DNA of 64,000 nucleotides from Ascidia mentula (lineage: Eukaryota; Chordata; Ascidiacea; Phlebobranchia; Ascidiidae), in the NCBI GenBank assembly GCA_947561715.1, contig OX387198.1, positions 4,774,001-4,838,000 on the forward strand. The letters are read 5' to 3'. The translations under genes were made by a program, and so were the position numbers. Of this stretch, positions 48,901 through 59,300 are shown in pieces (position 1 is the first letter of the stretch; each line of letters begins with the position of its first letter). The notes under the pieces were generated by a model that ran no database searches, was not told the DNA's origin, and saw only the letters and a list, made by a program, of their open reading frames with translations.

Positions 48901-50596
48901 ACTGATCTTTACCCAATCCACTCCCATTGTACTGAGTTGCATGGCACAGAAAAAGTTTCTGACAATTTATAGCAGACACAAAAGAAAAACCCGCACCACT
49001 TCGGGGTCAAAAGCGGAAAAACTGACGAGAAGAAGTTCATTTCTGGAAAGCTACCGCCGAAAGTCAGGTGACTCGCTAACTAAGGCAACTGGAGACAATG
49101 AAGAAGAACACGGACAGCCTGGTTATAATGAAGATCAACTTGCCAGCTGCTTCTACCAGTTCTACTTTGAACATTGCAAGGGTTTTGTTCAATTGCAAGT
49201 CGACACATCAAGGGTGGCCAAATCATTGTCTACTAACCCACATACCGAGTATATGTACAGAGCTATGGCTGGGGGCATGGTGTTATTGACACTTACGTTT
49301 CATGACGACTTGTTTGATGTTAAACTGTATGGGATCGATTTGTCTCATATCAGCACGGAAAGTTACAGAGCCAACAAATCAAAGTTAAACCTGAACTTTT
49401 TAAACAATTGTGAAAGATTTAAGGAGTTTATAAGTGTCCATACCATAGGCCTGGACCTGCAGCTCAAAGAAGTGCAACTATTTATAAGTGAAAAAAGATG
49501 TGCATTGTTGCCTGGATGCTCGTTAAGTGGAATACTACAGGCATTAGTGGATTGCTATGAACCAGTTGTACATCCATTGTCGCATCATATTTTACGTGGA
49601 AATGTAACCATACCTTGTCCCAATGTGTCGCACAAAGAACTCTTTGGCTTCATAACAAGTCATTCCCATGCATTGGGTTTAGAAATTTTCTCCTCTAATT
49701 GCAGCTTGCTTGGCAACCAGCAGGTAATGCTTTGTTGCACGACGTCTTTTTCAGATGAGCATATCAGTGACTGTTGTGCTCAAAGTCACCAAAGAAAAAA
49801 CATCTGCATTTTATTTACAACATCTGCTTCCAGTAACACTAGAGCTTTAGTCATGGAGTATTACATTTTGTTCACAGACAAACCAATACAGCAAGCAATA
49901 TCTCCGAAAGCTCCGACAAGTAAAAGTAAACATCCACGCAGATTCTCCGAGGTGGGTGACTTTGGTATTGCGCAGAGTTTGGCCATGCTGCAAAGGGAAA
50001 AGTTAGACTTGAGCTCTGTGATATTCAACCGCCTCGATACTGGAGAAAGTCATCAAGCGTCGTGCTTTGTGAAGTGCGAGCAAACGCGCACTGAGAAATG
50101 CCTTGCTGAAATTGGAACGAGCGCGGAGACTGAGTGTTACCGACACCAACTGTGGAGCAGACTTGGGCAAATGTGCCGAGAAAAAAGTTCAACTAGTCCA
50201 TTGTCAACTGAAGAATTTAACAAACTTGTAAACTTGATGCATGCAACACCAGCATCAGAACTTGACGATAGAGCACTAAAGCTTGTAAATACCAAAAACA
50301 CTGTAAAATATGGAAGCAGACTTCAAAAAAGACTACTAAGGGTATTTGCAAAATCCTCCGCCTCATTTATCTCTGGTGATAACAATGTCCAGACAGTATG
50401 TGTTATAAATCACGAAGGATTACATTGTATGGTGGCGGTGCATGTAAATATGGAAAAAAAGAGTGTTTCCATTCAAATGGTGCAATCAGTTGGAACGCCT
50501 GACATGCCAGAAGACCTAACATACTTTGTGTCAAGGAAATTATTGAAGGAAGTTTTAAATGAACTTTACCTTGACTTTTGGTCTCTTTGGTGGTAA
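39995..50596 (+). CDS. SZT2: SZT2, KICSTOR complex subunit (intronless)
   Basis: One open frame of 3533 codons; human SZT2 has about 3430 residues. SZT2 is the largest subunit of KICSTOR, which holds the GATOR1 complex on lysosomes so that mTORC1 is switched off when amino acids are scarce. The N-terminus matches the family (HLKKEFRVSRNIRLKWYLDHL in pieces: SRNIRLKWYLDHL, then KFVFALDLSSSVLRVD), as do YAGMMQPTIYLTIFAQWNG and GLVVFTDGV of the amino-terminal region. Low-complexity serine runs lie at about residues 885-905 and 1490-1500, presumably linkers between folded regions. The ATG at 39995 is the first in frame: a TAA lies upstream in the predicted spliced leader. No frameshift or stop interrupts 10.6 kb, so the gene is under selection. 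Absence of any coding intron is odd beside neighbours with an intron every 100-200 bp. Confidence 0.93.
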   Translation: MDSGISKAEEVVIHLKKEFRVSRNIRLKWYLDHLNSPITVSANEETSSAPKGLEVISVFDKNGEPTEKQCMLTTDTRLSFVSSGYKFVFALDLSSSVLRVDTFQQCVMVEAVLLNLEECLMSLIQPFIVPGYAGMMQPTIYLTIFAQWNGTSSGSTNQKVIIQGCKLNSASIQHIIPLVKKAIYSINYTAEGLIHSENVRPQAHDNTIISIIETAILALQLLPPNTSSGLVVFTDGVIGEPVPIALGDILSKCQNLTTACSFVHVNPSSFPLCNFGCVSHTELMQFIAQSTKGKYINTFQIPSAKPNSLNNYQKLLLLWSFQVDQYFVECMQGTFSSPSLQGTCSVFELRNINPDHVQTPALLVRKHSEKNLRVALPTVVGSRLREGYCIKKVAFPKSTIEVHLVLCWWKNHTTVEYRVIAPWPLSKKSCKIEVYVAGTYEFLYDISRGQLVDRWTRSRKQVTQRFGMFIRNLQQADHMLQNLASFNHDPVYCTVSDVLAQAQSLFYLPPNSNQFVLSAQAENTPNAFSSYWKPVLSLDVSIWQKWLHIHYVHLLLKHDSPLPKHLHNPTSDGRYHPVQCQVAYTQLLALLREWCTFVLLEGHTYVKFIFEGGNKELPASFFLVRVWSKSAAVVLKVAFFIGVPGETRKYYVDDLREKAASMGTTSAATSVKRVRHSSSRVSPSIRSKHLSDKRVTVFLMSKPLDRLLVQQNQVPRDYLHIPQNFKFLPQQHNMIGENSKRIHDLQGYMIRKRYVWSVTSIKDTPISMEVAVGLPNLLMKLRMAEGYNIAHSAHGVLTLAREFPLASMFNVPGDDNDATHNCLVQCILFPPKIKMSDVSVSTTGSDIEEDEDVEENNSTTKEILLAMEIWTEPQYGIVSQPQYSSRFSSSSNGSSSSMKYSASEPLSGVPYYEGLQCHQIAPVVSQKDTAWISNVITLEQLQLMCKSDIISTSFPQVGDAWPNVAKDSPHDMSISNETLVSDDVSDKGSFSKVDSTEHESGNVPGFEINKHITAFPCMFNFIGLLDQSPRSKLLFMTLQQKFPNESGPNEALFCSMHQSIEKVCDCEVDLSTSDQRAITNLILSSESLHDDTAQDNNSNISKQWCCYLKAGDDGQVMIVILPATYSDFRNIFSVSFDAETQEHSTSSSAATLTDTQVFHENLPAKTFSAPNSPATHNDDKTVENGSLHRIARRISIKRQTSSGEPHRLEQREAEKSIAQRTFSVYVYNCSMNMVVSSALQSVSSQRNIKWQESVQDHRFYTYDHAMNDVMYQNLTPTKEYTDIVRMYSTSHSVDGTDEVFPLVSHENEQVNHACMQIVDAYRSGFVSGVFEGVQNETEQVVSTDDLQIVTDSICQEYVEEIDITDFMLLNSPQVAEFKNQHLTPFLLTDFNQLPDEADIELNDIEDMCKDGGVPKKPATSEAQTHALPIEHSTLTTETLPKETEEGIETNMKSSNVGGIVSGGVRILPQKESAFTSVRQRHRVSECEKHLPDSSSSEEENEFDNRKRKAQSHHRERKITHTLPVKQVDMKKNMSGSMQSGWKNLPMLSISILAKSHSRHLSGSVEQLEKYFNSVLKKYCRSVPQLPDVYYAVNHNSNELASATQTTFSHYDSDTDAVQFASKQSASDATDSMYDKAGSIHADDNASSSSAIETYMPPLFLCMTCTVRDKASSNHGTLSVNGLPTDLATVLDAFENPCQEVNLSDLKITLDLIWLFLPNHLDNGNIPKSDPSARLSYKEGDVNVSDFPSECLLCVAGVKKSISWLLEDEIMSSLRTCEPINQQTLEKVTKHIEQRKSSNCKMETVPLQYIFGLESSKPLFFAEFERFRFEKYKLKREENFYYVSVERGNASFLPIKFTTGVDEVINGTDVELIKDDLIPNHGMKTPQSTTTGQYWSTPITNTFPVISAKPDQVADTKHGRRSCVSLYQRDQDTATGNKLQKAASSVELSSCGFPAKRSSSVSNVLEEATVNPTKSGKLSQNKPVPLHINPSMSSGHQPLHASLSCGKEHFSPLFVPKGSTMSMPGTPANTESVYFNFGAATNKLGIDAASFPGPSNSRDPIFSPMSDTSPRHYSQTSLMTSGYEGEVSDTEEEDYYLQLLQEGNSQLPNFWLIVQINDDCANLYFHRRGSARVMRAMKMEQNSVIHRIISNLHNACRAVNQTLLLKKLHESHMCHSLLVEEPAEDIWKREDYSSSSVYQATSIDDYNLADETLNQGEYLAANMNFRPGYFECQCVLQQSIALHHRIAGTVTGSALASTAPTAMSTVKSFLKNFAVVNQKHMFVFQMEDGTIFYCRMNTEIRKSEPNSRRSSLVTPSSGLEQIPQSVRESKESLLSVSDSDPKLCITWYGVHDLTCQHLSELTKVKQSVERKLDDAVLEYITLMLTRNKMFKLTPADVSLIQPRVEGLQSTIVPKDPDDTLTFHVSGALVNSLTNARFLYYLHQNILQFVITPRYAEPNNTAGFFLPYRTVQQDDIPMDRSGNKVPGSIYVYNGSSEKGRTGQGLACVFLDLTTCKSSDNLINSDMQCSSDVFKSKCQVVQCMEGCETVDSNQAIVQFYVWTRGIVKLDILGQKLSSAIHSTLCDLILEYLLMAPMLQTTTQKTDAMRSLSFPSSSETTQSNMFSMFQTKVAPKPSKPTVVETVSKHLSEKYYTIVPEWLSYMITQACPSVSALTLKVNSRSVNSNCTRNLAQILENSLLDSDEVFLFEKSAVESVWKVETGSNSHDDTPGHYPEMLVISKNLHLWKKSIGGPCEMPRPNLSTMQKFVAHDVSHKPDLSPCPQHSLISSSSFICRQHFAYVSSKSLTSITVYLYNITAEKTTSFHKKMQHCVAFHNARHSMMQGNTLQKLGLFKHRTKNSDISNYTVDILTRHTTLPPPEKLKQKPTYADRYFDEHYLDCHPHIELRESDDFMKDKVSHVGHQCISLAKQKYKRSEEKMHLKNLFAKFHKVRSSSFVVSSTTLSILMSHAKLIFTQSTPIVLSCMAQKKFLTIYSRHKRKTRTTSGSKAEKLTRRSSFLESYRRKSGDSLTKATGDNEEEHGQPGYNEDQLASCFYQFYFEHCKGFVQLQVDTSRVAKSLSTNPHTEYMYRAMAGGMVLLTLTFHDDLFDVKLYGIDLSHISTESYRANKSKLNLNFLNNCERFKEFISVHTIGLDLQLKEVQLFISEKRCALLPGCSLSGILQALVDCYEPVVHPLSHHILRGNVTIPCPNVSHKELFGFITSHSHALGLEIFSSNCSLLGNQQVMLCCTTSFSDEHISDCCAQSHQRKNICILFTTSASSNTRALVMEYYILFTDKPIQQAISPKAPTSKSKHPRRFSEVGDFGIAQSLAMLQREKLDLSSVIFNRLDTGESHQASCFVKCEQTRTEKCLAEIGTSAETECYRHQLWSRLGQMCREKSSTSPLSTEEFNKLVNLMHATPASELDDRALKLVNTKNTVKYGSRLQKRLLRVFAKSSASFISGDNNVQTVCVINHEGLHCMVAVHVNMEKKSVSIQMVQSVGTPDMPEDLTYFVSRKLLKEVLNELYLDFWSLWW

Positions 50597-51235
50597 AAAA
50601 TACAAGGAATGTTTTTATTGTCAATTTATTACGTGCAGTGGTAGCAAATTTGTACACATGTGGCAAAATATATTTTTTTCCAACTTACAGCCTCTGTTGT
50701 GTGAGGCTGATCATGATCATTACTTGGTGCCAGAATTTAATGTGGTGGCATAAAAACTACATTGTTGCAAATATATAGACACTCCTTCATATCATTCCAA
50801 ACAGGCTTACAAATGTTTATTTACTGAATTGCATGTCATACCTCCACCAACATGAAAAAATTGTGTTTTCCCATAACGTTCTTGTCTCTCTTTTACTTCT
50901 TTAAATACAAACACTGAGACTTGTTTTTATGTGAAAGGAATTAATCGGAATAATTTTAAAGTCAAATAGGTTTTAAGAAACAGTTGCACAATACAGTCCG
51001 ATTCAAATTGCTTTTCTTCCAAATCATGACATGAAAAGTGACAGCTTTTTGAAGGTTTTAAGTTAAATACACACATGGCCGCACATAATATATTACAGAT
51101 TTCAGTCACAATTAAATTTTTTGCGTAAAATTTGTCCAGTGTAATAGTGTGGTATGTTGTCATGGGCTGATATTTTGTGGATGATTAAATATACACGTTG
51201 CATAGTTCACAATTGATCACGACAAAAATAATTAT
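50597..51235. other. Convergent 3' flanks of SZT2 and CCS
   Basis: 640 bp of AT-rich sequence between two tail-to-tail genes. Short frames only, and no repeat or RNA gene recognised. Confidence 0.55.
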
Positions 51236-52027
51236 TTATAACTTTTGGGAAAATGCACTTCTTTCACTTCCCGCTGCTGGAATATTTCTTTCATCCCAAA
51301 CCACCACACCATCACATGCACAAAACCTCTTAGCATTTTGTAGCAACCCAGCTGAGCGAGCAACTATTCCACAGGCAAGCCCTCGACCAGAGCTGCCATC
51401 CACAGCAGAAGAATGTGTGGAACCCCTTCCATGGTCATCAGCTCCTTCATGTATAACCATTGATCTTCCGATAATATCCCAAACTTTGACATGATCGTCG
51501 AGGAATCGAAAAACTGACCTTCCGTTTTGGTTAACAGTGACGTTGCCAAGGTCTCCGACATGTCGTTCCATGTCATCTCTTCCACCATGGCGCATTCCCT
51601 TCGGGTTAAAGTGTCCACCGCAGTTTACGCAACCATTAGAAAGGTCACCAAATTCATGAATGTTTATTCCATGTCGACCTGGTGCAAGACCATCTAAGGT
51701 TCCTTCGATCAAACATTTCTGATTGTCAAGCTGTAACATTCTAACAATTCCCTTAATATTGGGACCTGAAATTTCAGCCACAGCTGCTCCTAGATGCTTT
51801 CCACCAATGCTAGACCCTTGCCCCATCAGAGCAGCCCGTTTTCCAGTACTTTCAATTATGTCCTGAACTTCATTGAAAGGTTGGTTGGTCTGGACCAGAA
51901 CAAGTTGCTTTTCAATATCCACAGACAGGACTTTTACCGATTTTCCTTGCAGGGCTTTTGTTACTGAATCGGAACAAGCGTTGCAAGTCATCTCCACAGC
52001 AAACTCCATTTGCACGTCGACACTCAT
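51236..52027 (-). CDS. CCS: CCS, copper chaperone for superoxide dismutase
   Basis: Delivers copper to Cu/Zn-SOD1 and forms its disulfide, in cytosol and mitochondrial intermembrane space. A single exon of 263 residues (human 274). Domain 1 is an Atx1-like copper domain with MTCNAC (Cys15, Cys18). Domain 2 is SOD-like: GAAVAEISGPNIKGIVR, CLIEGTLDGLAPG, HEFGDLSNGC, GGHFNP, HGG, GDLGN, RSMVIHEGADD and ACGIVARSAG. Domain 3 carries the essential CxC (CAC, Cys236/Cys238) in KRFCACDGVVVWDER. In the copper-site segment the first His of the usual H-x-H is Asn122 (GINIHEF; human CCS has HVH), so the SOD-like domain probably holds no copper itself. Overall length, domain order and both Cys motifs make the call firm. 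Confidence 0.96.
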   Translation of the reverse strand: MSVDVQMEFAVEMTCNACSDSVTKALQGKSVKVLSVDIEKQLVLVQTNQPFNEVQDIIESTGKRAALMGQGSSIGGKHLGAAVAEISGPNIKGIVRMLQLDNQKCLIEGTLDGLAPGRHGINIHEFGDLSNGCVNCGGHFNPKGMRHGGRDDMERHVGDLGNVTVNQNGRSVFRFLDDHVKVWDIIGRSMVIHEGADDHGRGSTHSSAVDGSSGRGLACGIVARSAGLLQNAKRFCACDGVVVWDERNIPAAGSERSAFSQKL

Positions 52028-53327
52028 TCTTTTACATAAAGTTTAGCGGCAGTGTGGGAAAACGACCTGGGAATACATGTACAGTTGATTATATCCTGCA
52101 TTCTGCAACATTACGAAACAGTTTTAGACAAGAAAACATTTGAAATGTTGTACTATATGTTATGTTTTTTAGTAAAGTCACGTTTTTTTTGACTTGCTGA
52201 CTAACCTTCTCTCAGCTGCTCTTTAGCACATCGAGTGGTTAACTTCTATTTTCTTACAACTGAACCTTTTTTATATTTCATCTTTTATATCAGTAAGTGC
52301 CAGACAATATGCAATATTGAGGTTACCAAAATTAACGGACGCAATGCATTAGATTCTAAGAACAATTTAAACTATAGCATATTAGCTTTGTGGCAGTTTG
52401 CCAAACTGACAACCATTTCAGAGATAGTGCCTAAGCTGTTATGTTATGCCTATACCTCGTTAAAAAATGGAATACATGCTTTTTATTTTGATCCTATCTG
52501 CTTCCAACATGGTAACAATATCTGCGTGACTTAGTTATGAAAAACAAGCTGACACATGGGAATTTAGTTTTTATTTATGTGCCGATCAACAGGCGAAGGT
52601 TTAGTTGTAAAAATTAAGGGACAAGTGGTGGTTTGAAGGTCAAGGAACACACTGACCGCAAAATTGCGATGACCAAGCAGCATTCAAGCAAACAAAACGT
52701 TTCACACAAGCGTCAAAAAATATATCGTTCACGAAAAAAAGGCAATTAAGCGTTTCAAAGTGGAATGTACGCAGCGAGATCGTCTGTACGCGGAACGGAA
52801 ACACAAAGAATAAAATTTCGGCAAAATGAAACGGTCATAGGTAGCTTGCAACAAACTGAAGTCAAAATCAAGCTTCACGCCAATCGTTACCAGCGTTCAT
52901 TCGCTCGAGTTGAACGATGTATTAATGCGTGTAAATCAATGTGGCGATGAACAGTATCAGTGATATATGGCGTGCGGACTGTGATCATCAGGTTCATGTT
53001 TCACAGATGAATTGCTATCTGATGCGCGGGAGGGTTGATTATCACAGTGGCTACAAGGCGCCAACACTCAGGCACGTGCATGAGAAAGGCTGTTCGAGAA
53101 ATCACAAAAATCGGTGGAACTTTTGCCTCAGATTATATACTGTGCCGCTACGGATTAATTGCGTTGCATAAACGGACGTTTACGACGAAAATGGACGGGG
53201 CTTCGTCATCCACAAACGGTGCATAGAAAACGTGAAACGGAAACGGACTTTTCAACATTTATTAGCAAGAGATGCTAACTCGATAAGAATTGTAGGCAGC
53301 CCAACATTTGTTTAAGATGACTTGATG
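52028..53327. other. Intergenic between CCS and acetyl-CoA carboxylase
   Basis: 1.3 kb. An AATAAA on the minus strand (53258-53263) lies 65 nt past the carboxylase stop codon and probably ends its mRNA. The 52740-53225 part is richer in CpG and has 60-75-codon frames on the plus strand that match nothing I recognise; this could be the CCS promoter region. Confidence 0.45.
53258..53263 (-). terminator. Poly(A) signal of acetyl-CoA carboxylase
   Basis: Minus-strand AATAAA, 65 nt downstream of the stop codon at 53328. Standard position for a cleavage/polyadenylation signal. Confidence 0.5.
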
Positions 53328-56300
53328 TTAGGCCTCGAGAGATTCGAGGATTTTGGCGGCCTCCTTGCGTTGTTCAGGACTCATGGTCTGTGCGAGTTGG
53401 ACGATTGAATGCATAGCAATGTCGGGACTGGTCTTCGAAAGGTGACGGATCTGTAAAAGAAATACAACACAAGTTTAACAAGAGAGGCAAATGGAGATTC
53501 GCTGCGGTATTACCTCATATTAAAGCGAGAAAATGGCACAATGCACACTTAGGTGAACACAATATACGGACATTTTTCCGAACTAGGTTTGTTAATACCT
53601 GTTGAGAAATAGAGTCTCGTTGTAACATCTTCATATTTTCTTCCAATATCGAAGCACCGTTTTTGTTTTTCGATGCTTTCAGTTGGTCAGCAAGCCATCC
53701 AGCAACTTCGTTGTTGTTTTCCCACAAATGAGCCTGAAAAAAAACACGCAGAAACGTTTTAAATGGAGATATCAGAAAAATATTAAATGAGTAAAAGCAG
53801 AAAGTCGGTTTGTAGTATTGGCTTACCTACAACACAAACTACAACATTACATTTTAAAGGTTTTGGAAAAGATTCACTGCAGTTGCTGGATGAGATTCAC
53901 TGCATAAGTATAAAAGATTCACTGCCTAATTATTAACCTATCTGAACAGTTATAATTATAAACCGACTTGTTCCTATGTTTGCCAATTTCAGTCGCAGAA
54001 AGCAGAGTTAACTAATTTTTTTTCAAAACTCTCCAATCTTCCTGATTAATTGTTACGCAACGGCCTTGGAAACTCGCACAGTTTGAAAACCACCAACTTA
54101 CATCAACTGTTCCTCTGTCCTCGACGAACCACCTCCTTAGCATGGCGTCGATTTGGGCATTTGTGAGATCTTTGTTAATTCCAACGCATCTTTTCTTCAC
54201 GTCATCCTGGAGGAGCAAACGCTTCAACCTCCAGTAGATGAATGATCGGCTGGTCTTCCAGTTGAGGATTCCCTACAAATATGCAGGGCTATTAACACCC
54301 AAGAATCGATACTTTTCTTGTGAAAAAAATCGCAGCAGCTCTGATAAATCAGACAACCCACGCCATTTTTAAACAAATAATGGTAAATTTTTTTGCTGAA
54401 ATGCCTTAAAAACATGCCTATGCTTTCGGTACTATGGGGACTCTCTTTATTCTCAAAGTCACATAAAAATCGAATAAAATTAGCTATCAGTTTTTTTAAT
54501 ATTTTTTTGTGTGATTTCGCTCAAAATTTTATTGTCTCTTTTACGGATGAAATAGTGAAATGTTTTTTGCCTCAAAATTAAGTTTTGTGTAATACATATC
54601 TTGCAAGATGTTTGAACACTCACTGATATACATCCTTTCGCCAACATTCCGCCGGGGGTGTCGTGGAGGTCGGCGAACTGTACTGCCACCTGGTGGTAAA
54701 CAGGTTCCAAATATTCTTCCCGTTCCTTCAATTTCTTATTGAGGGATTCTTTTTCTCCGTCACTCAGCTCTTCGTTTTCTACAAGCGAAAAAAAATAATT
54801 GCACACACTTTACGTCATGTTTTGTAAATTGTTGCGAATGATGGGAATCATTGACTATTCTATCCTGTCTTACTTCAAACCATGTTTAGAATTAAATATA
54901 ACAGACGGGCCAATGGGTTGTGCGAATATCATGTGGAGAAAACGTGCTTATGAATTAACCTGTTTACCATAATCATGTTCAAAAATTGCAAAGAAAAAGC
55001 AGCATAAACCGCGTTTGTAGAAACGACACTATTATACACCAACTACTGACGGGCCATATTTGAAGGCCGCAGTTGCCCATGTCTGTTTAGCGAATAAATA
55101 CCTTGAGCGTCAAGTTTTGATAAAACAACATTTTCGAAGCTCGTCGACAAAAATATTTAGTAAAAATTTAACTCACCAAGTTTTCCACAAAGGGAACTGT
55201 ATTCCTTGTCACAACGTTTCATCGTCTTCTGCAAATCCTTGCGTCGAAACTTGATTTCAACTGTAGCTTCTGGCTCCAGTACGCCACCTCGTGACTCCTG
55301 ATCGGCGTATAATTCCATGTGACTGCAAACAGAAATGTTAATCGATCAACAATATGAAAGAGTAGATTTAACAGAGTTGAGGATTTTGGAGTGCCTTAAT
55401 ACCCGTATCTTATCTATAAGGTATTTCAGCAGTACAGTTTAAACCAACTTGGCTCGTAAGTGTATTCAAATGCCTGACATTAATAGCGTTTAAATACTGT
55501 TGTTGCCCTCTTGTTATGCACACAATAAAAACACAATGTACATGCGTTTTAGGGGTTCTGTGCAGTCAGTTGACAGACGAACGAATTTCAACCCTTTTAT
55601 TCAAAATGCCACACTCACGTGGAGTTGATGGTTGGGTCAACGACCACCCAAGCTCCTCCCCTCAATTCAGCATGTGGAGGAATATAAACGATGACAGGTT
55701 GTCTGTACTTGCGTAAAGCGTCCACAATGTATGAACCGAACTTGAGCACTTCGTCGTACATGTCTATGACCCAAGTTGTGACGTTAATGTGCAATACTAT
55801 ATGAGGTAGTCCTTTCTTTAGGCCTATTTGTAGAAGGTTGCGTCAAAAATTGTTGTTATGAGACCTATGATATAGAGCAGGTCTTCTAAAACTGTGGTTT
55901 GTAACCCCTAAAAATTGTTGGAAACAAAAACAGCTAAAATTGTGTATTATTTCATTATCATTAAGATGTGTTCCTCCTGTGGGGGATTTCATTGCCATGT
56001 ACTTTTTAAATCGCAGAACAAAAAAGTTTATGAAAAGACTTAATAGGGGACACTACACGAGCGATTGCCCACAAATACATTCAATAACCAACCTTTCATT
56101 CCACCGGAAAATCCCCTCCAGTTTGCAAACATGATCAGGGGAAGTCCCTCTCTGTCGAAGTCGAGGATGGCTTGAGCAGTTTTGTAAGCAGAATCGGGAT
56201 ACCAGACCTACGATAATAACGACAACGTGCTACTAATCACTTTTTATATACTGTACCTTAACAAACAAAAATCTAAGCTCAAGCTAATTATGAAACAAAA

Positions 56301-59300
56301 ATAGGACACATTTTTTCTCAAAACTTCTCACTACTTTCAATTTGGGACCTAAATTATATGTGCTGAAAGTTGATTCTTACCTGCCCAGCTCTGTGAACCG
56401 TTTTCTCTTCGCTTTCCATGTCAGCCGGATCTGCAGGAACATCGACGTCCACAGTTCGGGTTTCCACGGCGACCACGCCCACCGGAACGCCCCCTAACCG
56501 TGCGCGTCCAACCACGACCGAGTTCGCCCAACCGTGCAAAATCTCGTCGAACGAGTCTCGGTCAAAGAAACCGCTTTGCCATTCGTCAGTTTCTACACAA
56601 AACACGTTCGATTGTTAATTGTTACGTTATAATAGGTAGTTTAGGTTTAAAATCTCTTGACGACTCCTTGCTAATCAATTTGAACATTAGTATGTGCCAC
56701 AAAGTTACGACCCTCCATATATAGCAACAACATATCACAGAAACAAACAAAAAACCATGTCGCACGTATAAGAAATAGAGCCAATAATGTGTTTTTTAGT
56801 GAGCTGCAGACAGGGCCACTGTTTCTAACTAATATGTCTCATCAAAGTGGAAGTCTTGACAAGATCGTTGTAAGTCATACCATAACTGCTCTTATGAGAC
56901 CTATTAGGTCGAAACAGTGGCGCTGTGGAAGTCTTGACAGATCCTATAACAAACGTTATTGGCTCTATTGCTCATCACAAGAGTGGAAATTTGCACACTT
57001 TCATACCAGGGTTGGTGGTTCCTGCCAACACATGTCTGGGGTCGTAGCTTGCTTTACTCGGACAGCAAGTAACCTCTCGTTCCACCGGATCTCTGCTGTT
57101 CGCCAGTATAGGTAGAGGTGAGTTTCTGGTGGAGGGAATGTACGACAACCATTTCAAGATGACCATGATCCCCTCATAATCCCAGGTAACTGTGCTGTGC
57201 GACACGCCGTTGTTGAACATGATTTGGATTCCGCCGAGTTGGTTGTTGGAGTTGTAAACCTCCCGACCCAACACCTGGCAAAGGACGGGTATTTACACAT
57301 TTTACGTTGAGAATTTGGCGCCCAAGATTTTACTTTGAGAATTTGGCGCTTGTGTTTCAGTTTTCCTCGTTTTTTTTTTAGCTAGATACCAATAATTCTT
57401 ACAGAGCAGAATAAAACATCGAAAGTACTCCCAAATCAAAACAGTTTATATGCTGATAAGGTATTGTAACAATAGATGCCAGGGTAATGTAAACTACATG
57501 ATACCTTATTAAGTGCTTGGTTACCAGTCAGAATGATGTAAGAATTGTCGACTTGCACAACTCTTTGACCGAGTCGGACCAGGTACGCTCCAATACCAAC
57601 CGCCCGACACGTGACCAGAGATATTGTCACAACCTGCAAATGAAATCAGAGGCGTTGAAGCGAAACGCATAACATGAGAACATTGTGCAAAAGCATACTG
57701 AACAAAACCGAACATTTTTTTTCATTTGTATTTAAACATTAACCAGCTTTTAAACCACTATAATGTCCCATATTACAAGTTAGATTGTACTTTTTTAACA
57801 TTTAACAACCTTGGCGTTTACGTCAAAACTTACCTCGTCATAGGCGAGTGACGTTTCCCCAGCTATCGTTCCACTCCAGCGAAGACATCTTGCTCCAAGG
57901 GCTTCATCTTTACCAATAATATCGATTATCTTGTATCGCGATTCCCCGTCCTCTTCGATATGTTGAGTTATCACGGAATTAAAGGCACTCAACTGCATAA
58001 AAAAAATAATCATTACGTTTCTGTCTGATTCGGTTAAGCTTAAAGTTTGTGCTTTGATCTAAACTGAAATAAAAATTTAGAAAAAACAAAAGTGCAAGTT
58101 TTTTTGTCTTGAGAAACTGCAACAACTTTTACAAGAAGTGGAATATCTACAATATCTCTAAAAATCCAAATCTGTGGCAAGTCGTCAAATGTACAAAACA
58201 CATTTATGGAACAAGAATAGAATAAGCAACTGAATGGTTTCCGATTTCAGTGAAAATCAATACACAATTAACCTTTGGCAAAACCCAAACTTTACAGAAC
58301 ACAACACATCAATGGTTAGTTTATAAAACAATGCCCACCTTCTTGAAGTCGTGTGGTGTGAGGTAGAGATATTTGAAGCCCTTCAGTGTGTTGTCGGGGT
58401 CGTGCCAAGCCACGCGGAACAGATGACGTAACTCTTCAGCCAATCCGATGCGAGCGCCGCTGTTGGCTGACAGGTAAATGCGGGGAATACCCTGTAAAAA
58501 AGAGGATTCCGTTCATAAATTTGTTGTAAAATAGCGGGAATTTGCAAACGGTATAAGGGTTAGTAAAGTAACTGATAGTCAATTTCGTAGCAGATACGGA
58601 TTTTAGCATGCACGAAGAAGTAATAACTTTAAACTACAACTAGACTTCTCCATCGTCTGTGATTTAGGAAACTATAGTGTGTGAAGTAACGCTTGTTAAT
58701 GACGAATAATAGTTTACAAATTTTCTGTCTTGGTCCATAACCTTAGGTCAGATAACACTCCCAATTGAGTTATAATTCTACCTCTTGTCTGGACAATTCC
58801 GACGCTCGTTGGTAAAGAAGATCCTCCTCTGGCCCGAACGATCCGATGTTGCAAGTGATGTCGTTTGCGATGCAGATCACCTTCCTCCCTTCCGGATACT
58901 CAGGAGTATGAAGAGTGAACTTCCACGCAACCATCCCGATCTGTAGGGTAGACATGGTTCCATAACGATTACTGTGGCTATTTTCCCGCCAGTAGAGCAG
59001 AGAGCCCAATTTGTGGACAAAAAATTCGATGATGTAATGGCAATGTGTACAATGGTACATATGCACACACGGGTTCATGTAGCATAGCATTGTTTTTTTT
59101 ATTTTAACTCGTGCCTTTACATATAGTGAGTTTCATTGTGACTTTTCCGAAAGCAGCAGCGACAAAAGAAGAAGTCTCAGCAACTACACAAAAAATAGCG
59201 ACAATTCCATCTTTACCTCGTTTTCTCCAGGTTGTCTGTTCATGTTGGCAAGTTGACCCTGGCTATTCAGAACCAATTCTTCCGTTGAAATCTTTATAAC

